Below, in pieces: positions 1-5,743 of a DNA stretch of 10,265 bases. The stretch's first letter is position 1. Each line of letters opens with the position of its first letter. Source of the stretch: an uncultured Candidatus Saccharibacteria bacterium (lineage in GTDB: Bacteria > Patescibacteriota > Saccharimonadia > Saccharimonadales > Saccharimonadaceae). A program made the translations under genes and the position numbers. The notes under the pieces are model-generated. The model worked only from the letters and a program-made list of their open reading frames with translations, searched no databases and was not told where the DNA came from. Location: assembly GCA_916049555.1 (NCBI GenBank), contig CAJZIB010000023.1, positions 1 through 10,265 on the forward strand, read 5' to 3'.

Positions 1-86
1 TCAATCTCTTCTATTTCAACAAAAGCAGCTAAAATATACCCAGTAAGATTAATGTCAGCGTCTCGCCAAAATACCTTCTGGGTCAA
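1..86 (-). CDS. Possible partial gene running off the left edge
   Basis: A minus-strand frame stays open from about position 86 to the window edge and overlaps the end of the upstream regulator gene by about 32 bases. The readable peptide after the regulator stop is INLTGYILAAFVEIEEI, which looks protein-like (amphipathic, acidic end). The only plausible start seen is a TTG at 86-84, preceded by GGAG at a short spacing of 4 bases. The frame also remains open upstream of that TTG, so the true start is uncertain. I do not recognise the product and the piece is too short for a family call. It could equally be a chance open frame. Confidence 0.27.
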   Translation of the reverse strand, partial: MTQKVFWRDADINLTGYILAAFVEIEEI

Positions 87-666
87 TTTTCTCCAAAATT
101 GACATTTCAAGCACTTCCGACACAAAACGATCTTTCACGTTTAGGCGATACTGGAAGTCATCTCGTGACATAATCACATAATTCAGAGGCTTCCCTTCTT
201 TCTTTTCTACTACCTCTGCCCAATGAGTTAGCTTCTTCGTCCTATCGTCTCCCACGATCAACAAGTCAACCCCCTCTTGTCCAGGTAAACGATTCGTTAC
301 GATAAGGCATGTCAAGTAGTTTTTTACTGGACGCACATATTCTTCCCAAGCATTAGGTTTCACTACAGCAGTTTCTACCGCCACGTCAGTGCGACTCGAG
401 AAAAGCATTACAAGTGCTCTAGCATAAGGATGTTTGTTATTTGCTGAATAATAAATTTTATTATCATAAGTCTCATTTTTGATAATTCCGATGCTTTCCA
501 AGTTCAATAATTCACGTCTCACAGAATTAATCTGCTCGTCGATTACTCTCGTCATTTCGCGCACGTAATAAGAACGCTCAGGATTACCAAAAAACAGGCT
601 TAATAATTTTGTTCTTGTTTTTGATCCAAATAGTTTTTCTAGTGGAGTATTATTTTCTTTACTCAT
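55..666 (-). CDS. Winged-helix regulator with degenerate nucleotidyltransferase-like domain
   Basis: A 203-residue protein, probably a cytoplasmic DNA-binding regulator. Residues 9-76 form a winged helix-turn-helix: KLFGSKTRTKLLSLFF opens the domain, YYVREMTRVI leads into the putative recognition helix (QINSVRRELLNLESIGII, 45-62), and the wing follows (ETYDNKIYYSAN). Residues 110-187 resemble the minimal nucleotidyltransferase domain that is often fused to such regulators. VDLLIVGD (133-140) sits where the catalytic strand belongs, followed by LNYVIMSRDDF (161-171) and RFVSEVLE (180-187). The usual Gly-Ser motif and paired acidic residues before that strand are not evident, so enzyme activity is doubtful and the domain may only sense a ligand or mediate binding. 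The ATG at 666 lies 9 bases after a good extended -10 box. The gene follows miaA by 75 bases and ends in TGA. The target genes are unknown. Confidence 0.8.
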   Translation of the reverse strand: MSKENNTPLEKLFGSKTRTKLLSLFFGNPERSYYVREMTRVIDEQINSVRRELLNLESIGIIKNETYDNKIYYSANNKHPYARALVMLFSSRTDVAVETAVVKPNAWEEYVRPVKNYLTCLIVTNRLPGQEGVDLLIVGDDRTKKLTHWAEVVEKKEGKPLNYVIMSRDDFQYRLNVKDRFVSEVLEMSILEKIDPEGILARR

Positions 667-675
667 CTTACCTCT

Positions 676-705
676 ATTCTATCACAACATAATATTTTTG
701 CACAA
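676..705 (-). promoter_or_regulatory. Promoter of the winged-helix regulator gene, possibly leaderless
   Basis: On the minus strand an extended -10 element, TGATAGAAT, has its hexamer TAGAAT at 681-676. A weak -35, TTGTGC, lies at 705-700 with an 18-base spacer. The ATG begins at 666, only 9 bases after the hexamer, so a start site at the usual distance would leave a 5' leader of about 0-3 bases. The AGAGG between the -10 and the ATG would then not be transcribed in full. The match is by eye and no start site has been mapped. Confidence 0.45.
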
Positions 706-708
706 AAA
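695..708. promoter_or_regulatory. Small dyad overlapping the -35 box (candidate operator)
   Basis: TTTTTG and CAAAAA arms separated by 2 bases overlap the -35 hexamer of the winged-helix regulator gene. Proteins of this kind often bind dyads over their own promoters, so autoregulation is conceivable. The arms are short and A/T-rich, so chance is a serious alternative. Confidence 0.2.
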
Positions 709-741
709 CCTTTCGAATTGAACAAATTAATTTAAAAAGTA

Positions 742-1485
742 CTATTTAATTATTTTAAGCCCCAAGTCCTCAATAATCTTATCAACCACTGACTCTAAAT
801 TACACCATTTAATCTCAGGATTTCGTTTAAACCAAGTCATTTGTCTCTTAGCTAAATGATAGTCGTCTAATGCGCCCAGAGTTATTGCCTCCCCCTGACT
901 AATCTCTCCATTAATCATCTTCCATACAAACTGATAGACATTACTTCGCATCGATTGCAAACTCCAGTCATACCTATGAGCCAACCGTTTCGTCTCCTGC
1001 ACTAATTCTGGATTCTCAAACATTTTCTGTTCACGCTGAATAATTCTTGTTCGCAACTCTTCACTCCCCCATTTAATTCCGTAAACTAAGTATCCATCCC
1101 TCATCTTTTTTCTGTCTTTGCAGTCTTTTTTATTCTCACCAAATTGATAATCAAAAATCAACGCATCCACATATAAACCAGTCCCTCCCACCACGATCGG
1201 ATAATTCCCGCGAGAGCGAATCTCGTCAATCTTCCCTTCTGCATACTTTTTCCAATCGTAGACCGTAAATCGTTCATCAGGTTCTACTAGATCAAATCCG
1301 TAATGAACAATTTTTTTACACTCATCCTTAGTTGGCTTTGCTGTTCCAATATCCATCTCCTTATAAATTGTTCTTGAATCTGCCGAAATAATCTCACCAC
1401 TAATTCTCTTCGCCAAATCAATCGCCGCACCTGTTTTTCCAGATGCGGTCGGCCCCACAATTACAATCACCGGTTTCTCTAGCAT
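742..1485 (-). CDS. miaA: tRNA dimethylallyltransferase MiaA, compact form
   Basis: MiaA transfers a dimethylallyl group from dimethylallyl diphosphate to N6 of A37 in tRNAs that read UNN codons. The diagnostic motifs are present. They are the P-loop GPTASGKT (11-18), ISADS with Asp36 as the likely general base followed by MDIGTAKPT (44-52), GGTGLY (100-105), and the C-terminal AKRQMTWFKRN (212-222). At 247 residues it is well short of the usual 300 or so. The missing part lies between GGTGLYVDALIF (to 111) and the strand YLVYGIKW (132-139): the helical stretch with the family's conserved Asn-Asp-x-x-Arg and Arg-Ala-Leu-Glu-Val motif is absent. The segment SMRSNVYQFVWKMINGEIS keeps the position of the usual AxQ-x-IGYKE helix but is poorly conserved. 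It follows thrS by 43 bases and is probably cotranscribed. The ATG at 1485 has only an AGG one base upstream. No frameshift is seen, so the short form appears real. Confidence 0.93.
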   Translation of the reverse strand: MLEKPVIVIVGPTASGKTGAAIDLAKRISGEIISADSRTIYKEMDIGTAKPTKDECKKIVHYGFDLVEPDERFTVYDWKKYAEGKIDEIRSRGNYPIVVGGTGLYVDALIFDYQFGENKKDCKDRKKMRDGYLVYGIKWGSEELRTRIIQREQKMFENPELVQETKRLAHRYDWSLQSMRSNVYQFVWKMINGEISQGEAITLGALDDYHLAKRQMTWFKRNPEIKWCNLESVVDKIIEDLGLKIIK

Positions 1486-1520
1486 ACCTATTTAATAGGC
1501 CCAACTTTCGCTGAGCCTAT
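1486..1520 (-). promoter_or_regulatory. Two mutually exclusive hairpins in the thrS-miaA gap
   Basis: On the minus-strand transcript, ATAGGCTCAGC (1520-1510) pairs with GTTGGGCCTAT (1505-1495) around a GAAA tetraloop. The stem has 11 base pairs, two of them G-U, closed by a GNRA loop. The same GCCTAT arm (1500-1495) can instead pair over a TAA loop with ATAGGT (1491-1486), the six bases directly before the miaA ATG, which include its only Shine-Dalgarno-like AGG. There is no T tract, so this is not a classical intrinsic terminator. The arrangement could tune miaA translation or stabilise or process the mRNA; that role is inference. Confidence 0.5.
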
Positions 1521-1528
1521 ATCCATTC

Positions 1529-3319
1529 TTAATCTAGATTCTTCAAGAAATCAACGATATCTCTTAGTTCAATTGTTTTTTCCACGTCTTTCATGCGTAA
1601 GCTCACTGTTCTTGCTTCTTTATCTTTCGGACCCACAATCAAAACCACTGGTATTTTCATACTAGTTGCACGGCGAATCTTCTTACCAAGCGATTCATCT
1701 GATTTGTCAACTGTAAATCTTAGATCATTATGCTTCAATGGCTTCTCAAGCACTACTTCACTTAAAATCTTTTCAATCTCAGAAACGTAGTCCAATACCT
1801 CATCATTTACCGTCACAATCCTTAGTTGTTCAGGTGCGCACCAGAATGGGAACCAGCCACCAGTATGCTCAATAAATACCGATAAGAAGCGTTCAATAGA
1901 ACCCAAAGTTGCGTGATGTACCATCACTGGGCGCTCTTTTTCGCCTTTCTCGTTCACAAAAGTCAAATCAAACCGCTCCGGCTGCACAAAGTCAAGCTGA
2001 ATCGTCGCCACCTGATGTTCACGACCAATCGCATCCTCAGCCATAAAGTCGATTTTTGGACCATAAAATGCTGCCTCACCCTCAGCCTCAAAGAAATCAA
2101 GATTATTATCAATTGCTGCATTCTTAATCTGTCTCTGAGCCATCTCCCAAAGTTCAGTATCGCCAAGATATTTATCTTCATCTGAGCGGTAAGACAATCT
2201 AGCGCGGAGTTTACTCATTCCGACAGTTGTATATAGTTCGCGTACGATACCTACCAAATTCTTAATCTCAGCCTCGATCTGATTCTTACGACAAAATACG
2301 TGAGTATCATCTTGAGTTAAAGATCTCACACGAGACAAACCGCCAAGCTCACCAGACTTCTCATCACGATAATCTGTTGTCGCCTCCATATAGCGTACTG
2401 GCATTTCCTTATAGGTCCTTGGCCTTGAAGCAAAAATCTGTGCATGATGTGGGCAATTCATTGGTTTTAAGGCAAATTCCTCGCCATTAACCTGCGAGTG
2501 AACCATAAATAATTCAGCCCCAAATTTTGCATAATGTCCAGAAGCCTTGTAAAGGTCAACTTTTGTAATATGTGGCGTCCACACCTTTTCAAATCCTGAA
2601 CGTCCACGTAAGGATAATGAATAATTAGACATCATTTCCCGGAGCATCGTACCTCTAGGTGAAAACAATGGCAATCCAGCCCCCACTAAATTTGAAAAAC
2701 AGAATAAGTCTAGCTCCTTACCAAGCTTTCTGTGGTCACGCGCACGAGCTTCCTCAAGTCTATTGAGATAAGTTTTCAATTCTTCTTCAGTCTCAAATGC
2801 CACACCATAAATACGAGTTAGCATCGCTTTCTTCTCGTCACCACGCCAGTAAGCTCCTGCTACTCGCATCAACTTAAAAGCACCAATCTCTTTTGCACTC
2901 CCAACGTGTGGCCCCTTGCATAAATCCGTAAAATCGCCTAGTTGATAGAAAGATATCACTTCACCTTCCGGTAGTTCTTCAATCAATTCAACCTTATACT
3001 CTTGTCCGTTCTCTTTTGCCCAGGCAAGCGCAGTATCACGATCCTTCTCAGAATATTGCATCTCAAATCCTCTTGCAATAATTCCTCGCATCTTCTTCTC
3101 AATTTTTGGCAGATCTGCATCAGAAATTTTGACCGCCTCGCCGTCGCTGCCTTTTACCTTAGACAGATCAACATCATAATAAAAACCATCTTTAATTGCA
3201 GGTCCAACACCAAATTCAATACCAGGATACATTTCTGTCAGAGCAGCCGCCATCACATGACTCAATGTATGTCGCATGCGTTCCACGTGTTGCGTCTCTA
3301 AATTCTCTGTACTACTCAT
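1529..3319 (-). CDS. thrS: Threonyl-tRNA synthetase without TGS domain
   Basis: This class II synthetase charges tRNA-Thr with threonine using ATP. The order is an N-terminal editing domain, catalytic core and anticodon-binding domain (about 497-596). The editing site shows HTLSH (17-21) and CKGPH (134-138), the two pairs that remove mischarged serine. In the core, the zinc ligands appear as Cys289 (KPMNCPHH), His340 (TQDDTHVFC) and His468 (VMVHHATLG). Motif 2 is YRDEKSGELGGLSRVRSLTQDD (317-338) and motif 3 ends in GSIERF with Arg477. At 596 residues it is about 45 shorter than the E. coli enzyme, because it starts directly at the editing domain and lacks the ubiquitin-like TGS domain. The ATG at 3319 has AAGGA six bases upstream, and no longer in-frame extension was seen. 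It is first in the thrS-miaA block. Its leader is only about 20-25 bases, too short for a T-box. Confidence 0.97.
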   Translation of the reverse strand: MSSTENLETQHVERMRHTLSHVMAAALTEMYPGIEFGVGPAIKDGFYYDVDLSKVKGSDGEAVKISDADLPKIEKKMRGIIARGFEMQYSEKDRDTALAWAKENGQEYKVELIEELPEGEVISFYQLGDFTDLCKGPHVGSAKEIGAFKLMRVAGAYWRGDEKKAMLTRIYGVAFETEEELKTYLNRLEEARARDHRKLGKELDLFCFSNLVGAGLPLFSPRGTMLREMMSNYSLSLRGRSGFEKVWTPHITKVDLYKASGHYAKFGAELFMVHSQVNGEEFALKPMNCPHHAQIFASRPRTYKEMPVRYMEATTDYRDEKSGELGGLSRVRSLTQDDTHVFCRKNQIEAEIKNLVGIVRELYTTVGMSKLRARLSYRSDEDKYLGDTELWEMAQRQIKNAAIDNNLDFFEAEGEAAFYGPKIDFMAEDAIGREHQVATIQLDFVQPERFDLTFVNEKGEKERPVMVHHATLGSIERFLSVFIEHTGGWFPFWCAPEQLRIVTVNDEVLDYVSEIEKILSEVVLEKPLKHNDLRFTVDKSDESLGKKIRRATSMKIPVVLIVGPKDKEARTVSLRMKDVEKTIELRDIVDFLKNLD

Positions 3320-3344
3320 GACATTTCCTTTTCTTATTTAACTC

Positions 3345-3373
3345 TTTTATTCTACCACATTTTATGGTAAACT
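3345..3373 (+). promoter_or_regulatory. Promoter of tRNA-Val
   Basis: The plus strand shows an extended -10, TGGTAAACT, with hexamer TAAACT at 3368-3373. A weak -35, TTTTAT at 3345-3350, lies 17 bases upstream. Transcription would start near 3380, a few bases before the mature tRNA 5' end at 3385. The element shares bases with the divergent thrS promoter, so the two may compete for RNA polymerase. Confidence 0.4.
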
Positions 3374-3379
3374 TATCAA
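3349..3379 (-). promoter_or_regulatory. Promoter of thrS
   Basis: The minus strand carries an extended -10, TGGTAGAAT, with hexamer TAGAAT at 3354-3349. A TTGATA -35 candidate lies at 3379-3374 with a long 19-base spacer. The predicted start site near 3342 gives a leader of roughly 23 bases containing AAGGA before the ATG. It overlaps the promoter assigned to the divergent tRNA-Val gene. Confidence 0.5.
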
Positions 3380-3384
3380 AACTA

Positions 3385-3461
3385 GGGTCGCTAACTCAGC
3401 TGGCTAGAGTGTCTCCTTTACACGGAGGAAGTCGGGGGTTCGAATCCCTCGCGACCCACCA
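3385..3461 (+). tRNA. tRNA-Val (anticodon UAC), CCA encoded
   Basis: A complete cloverleaf can be folded by eye. The acceptor GGGTCGC pairs perfectly with GCGACCC. The D arm is ACTC/GAGT. The anticodon stem TCTCC/GGAGG encloses loop TTTACAC with anticodon TAC, which reads GUA and probably other valine codons. The variable loop has 5 bases, and the T arm GGGGG-TTCGAAT-CCCTC has one G-U pair. Discriminator A is followed by a genomically encoded CCA. It is the only plus-strand gene here, placed between divergent thrS and the convergent glycosyltransferase gene. Confidence 0.97.
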
Positions 3462-3470
3462 TTAGTAAAT

Positions 3471-3494
3471 AAAAACACCGTCAGGTGCTTTTTT
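3471..3494. terminator. Bidirectional intrinsic terminator
   Basis: The stem AAAAA-CACC pairs with GGTG-C-TTTTT around a GTCA loop, with one bulged base. Six T residues follow on the plus strand (3489-3494), and five T residues follow the stem on the minus strand. It lies 10 bases after the tRNA-Val CCA end and 17 bases after the glycosyltransferase stop, so it can end transcription from both converging genes. Confidence 0.75.
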
Positions 3495-3510
3495 AATGTA
3501 AAAGACTATT

Positions 3511-5244
3511 TTATTTATTCTTGACAACCTTTTTTGTCACATCAAATTTTTCCATATAGTTTCCCGTCATTAGGCGAGTTTGTGAATAGAATGCCGTAAA
3601 AGATTGATAAACAATTGCAACTACTGGCATTAAAATCCACTGCAAAATCATCACAATCTTTGGTTTCCTTATATTCTTCGGCCTTGGCGGCAACATCTTT
3701 AAAGAAAACAGAATAGTTGTCATTAAGCCGATAGATGCAAAAATCTGGATTAAGCTAATCGTATTCGGTAAATTAAATGCTAATAAATCTTTTGATCTGG
3801 CATTGAGTAATTTTGGTACCCAGCCACCAAATGCCACCATTGGTGAAATTGCAGCCAACGTCACATGCCCCTCAAGTAATCTCATAAATTTTGCAAACAA
3901 AGGCATAAATGACATCTTCCCGATACTCTTGCGATCCTTCGAAAACAGCCTCACGCCAACATAAGCCACGTCAGATGCTCCATAATCCCAGCGGCGTAAT
4001 TGAATAAACTGCGCCTTCAAAGTCTTCAGGAATGTCTCTTCCATAACTGCATCCTGATAAATCGCCACATGGATTGGCAATACCTCATAGTCCCCATGGA
4101 AATAAAATAGTGAGCGCCAATATTGGTGACCATCCTCCACAATTGTCTTTTTACTCCAGAAGCCCATCTGAGAAAGCGCCAGAAGCGGCTGTGAGTGTGA
4201 AGCAAAGTTCTTCAGAGTATGTGAACGCATCGAAGAAATAATATTAAAAAATGAGTTCGAAATCGCAATAATTCGCATTGGGGCCGGCGCATCCCAGATA
4301 TTATTTGTAAATAATGATACTGGCTGATAACTAAGTTTCTGTCTATTTGGATGAACAATAAACTGATAAGCTACATAATCAAGATACCATTTCGACATCT
4401 TATTATCCGAATCAAGTGAAGTTACAATCACATTCTCAATCGGAATTTTCGCCTTCTTCACATAGTTCACCAATTCTCCAGCCGCATAATTTAAATTTGG
4501 TCCCTTCCCTTGAATTTCATCTTTCAAATCTTTTGGATGCATTACTGGAATAAATTGACAAAAATCATCTTTAAATTTTTCCGTCAAGATTTTTGCGTTC
4601 TCACGCATCGCCTCTCCACCTCTCTCCTCGTATCCGAACACAAAAATTGTTCGCTCATTTGGGAAGCTACTTTTCTTAACCGCCTCCACGGTAGGAATCA
4701 ATGTATCTAATCCCTCATTATAGGCCACCATTATTACCGCATGATAGATCTCATTTGGCTTTGGAAAAACAATTTTCGGGGTTCTCCCATTGTCATCAAG
4801 TTCCTTCTCTGAAAGCACCAAGTCCTTACCTACTGATATCATCTTCAGATTCTCAACATGCTCATCAAACTCAAATTCACGACTTTTTACAAGCATCAAT
4901 TTTTCATAACTTCCATGTGGATCTTCTAAATCCGCAAGCCTCTTATGCCAATCGACCTTGTCTGCTCGCTTTGTCGCATTATACCCCTGAACAGTACGAT
5001 AAACTACACCAACCGCCTTCACTAAAGTTGTCGCAATAATCAAAAGAAGATAATAAGACCCCACAATCGGACTAATAAAAGACAGTACAAATAGCAATAA
5101 GATCATTGTATATGATAGTGCACCTGGCAAAATCTCCAACATTCGATATTTCCGTGTCCTTTTTCCCAGCGGAATTTCCAAGTCTGCCCAGTCAGAGCGC
5201 TTCGTTTCTATGGTTCCAGGCTCCTTATTCTTTTTTATTTTCAT
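3511..5244 (-). CDS. Membrane-bound family 2 glycosyltransferase
   Basis: A GT-A fold glycosyltransferase in the cytoplasmic membrane, of the kind that builds surface polysaccharide (the cellulose, hyaluronan and poly-GlcNAc synthase group). Numbering from the ATG at 5244 gives 577 residues. Two helices lie near 40-58 and 62-82. The catalytic domain follows with VAYNEG (173-178), GKGPNLNYA (246-254), the metal-binding Asp-Ser-Asp in LDSDN (278-280), Glu-Asp in VEDGH (370-371, likely general base) and QLRRW (415-419, the QxxRW acceptor-binding motif of processive enzymes). About three helices close the protein (460-476, 490-514, 530-552). The frame can extend to a TTG at 5262, but that codon has no ribosome binding site, whereas the ATG is preceded by a weak AAGTGA. 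Sugar donor and polymer are unknown; no export or regulatory partner is adjacent. It follows a small membrane protein by 46 bases and ends before a terminator. Confidence 0.87.
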   Translation of the reverse strand: MKIKKNKEPGTIETKRSDWADLEIPLGKRTRKYRMLEILPGALSYTMILLLFVLSFISPIVGSYYLLLIIATTLVKAVGVVYRTVQGYNATKRADKVDWHKRLADLEDPHGSYEKLMLVKSREFEFDEHVENLKMISVGKDLVLSEKELDDNGRTPKIVFPKPNEIYHAVIMVAYNEGLDTLIPTVEAVKKSSFPNERTIFVFGYEERGGEAMRENAKILTEKFKDDFCQFIPVMHPKDLKDEIQGKGPNLNYAAGELVNYVKKAKIPIENVIVTSLDSDNKMSKWYLDYVAYQFIVHPNRQKLSYQPVSLFTNNIWDAPAPMRIIAISNSFFNIISSMRSHTLKNFASHSQPLLALSQMGFWSKKTIVEDGHQYWRSLFYFHGDYEVLPIHVAIYQDAVMEETFLKTLKAQFIQLRRWDYGASDVAYVGVRLFSKDRKSIGKMSFMPLFAKFMRLLEGHVTLAAISPMVAFGGWVPKLLNARSKDLLAFNLPNTISLIQIFASIGLMTTILFSLKMLPPRPKNIRKPKIVMILQWILMPVVAIVYQSFTAFYSQTRLMTGNYMEKFDVTKKVVKNK

Positions 5245-5290
5245 ATTCACTTGCTCAAACAAAAATTAAAACTAATCTGAATACTCTAGA

Positions 5291-5695
5291 TTACCCCTCA
5301 CCAAGTAATCTCCATAACGTTAATATCGAAAGTAAAATTAATGCAATTGTGGTTGCCACAAACACATTAGCCACCTTCTCACCTTTTTTACGATAAATCC
5401 TCAACGCCACAATATTATGCAAAACGCCAAATATCAAAGCAAACAACGGATATACCAACATTGCCTGCCAAGAGCCATCATGATATCCGCCAGAATTTGA
5501 CATTGAAGACCATTCACCACCCTGATATCGCCCGATGTCGCCATAGCTTACCTTTACAACGGACGCATTAGGATGTAGATTTGCCAAAGAATAAATAAAT
5601 AAAATCATTGAAAAAACCAACATCACGATCATTAAAGTAAAAAGTGTGCGATGCTTAGAATAAACTTCTTTGAGGTCTTTTCGCAGATCCTTCAT
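5291..5695 (-). CDS. Small three-helix membrane protein, unknown function
   Basis: A 134-residue protein from the ATG at 5695. A basic N-terminal segment (KDLRKDLKEVYSKHR) precedes a first helix at about 18-38. A Gly/Ser/Trp-rich loop of some 40 residues follows (SYGDIGRYQGGEWSSMSNSGGYHDGSW), then helix 2 at about 79-100 and helix 3 at about 110-130, separated by a basic turn (YRKKGEKV). Charge placement suggests the N-terminus and the helix 2-3 turn are cytoplasmic and the loop is outside. I do not recognise the family. An in-frame TTG at 5728 would add 11 residues, but it has no ribosome binding site, and those codons overlap a perfect TATAAT box, so the ATG is preferred. It precedes the glycosyltransferase by 46 bases; a shared envelope role is possible but unproven. 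Confidence 0.72.
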   Translation of the reverse strand: MKDLRKDLKEVYSKHRTLFTLMIVMLVFSMILFIYSLANLHPNASVVKVSYGDIGRYQGGEWSSMSNSGGYHDGSWQAMLVYPLFALIFGVLHNIVALRIYRKKGEKVANVFVATTIALILLSILTLWRLLGEG

Positions 5696-5702
5696 CTTTT
5701 CT

Positions 5703-5711
5703 ATTATATCA
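5703..5711 (-). promoter_or_regulatory. Extended -10 promoter for the small membrane protein gene, possibly leaderless
   Basis: TGATATAAT on the minus strand is a perfect extended -10, with hexamer TATAAT at 5708-5703. A poor -35, TGGTTG, lies 17 bases upstream. Only 7 bases separate the hexamer from the ATG at 5695, so transcription would begin at or next to the A of the ATG. This would give the membrane protein and the glycosyltransferase their own promoter behind rhuM. Confidence 0.5.
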
Positions 5712-5743
5712 TTTTTCCAGTTCAACAACCACTTTTAGTGTCA

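Noticed and set aside
3320..3384. T-box leader for thrS
   Set aside because: The region between the predicted start site and the ATG is only about 23 bases, with no specifier stem or T-box sequence.
4701..5039. 112-codon plus-strand open frame opposite the glycosyltransferase gene
   Set aside because: It lies fully antisense to a gene with clear catalytic motifs, has no ribosome binding site, and its low-complexity His/Ser/Pro-rich translation is typical of a shadow frame.
5729..5743. Terminator after rhuM (CACT-AAA-AGTG hairpin)
   Set aside because: The stem has only 4 base pairs and no T tract, and the next gene follows at once.
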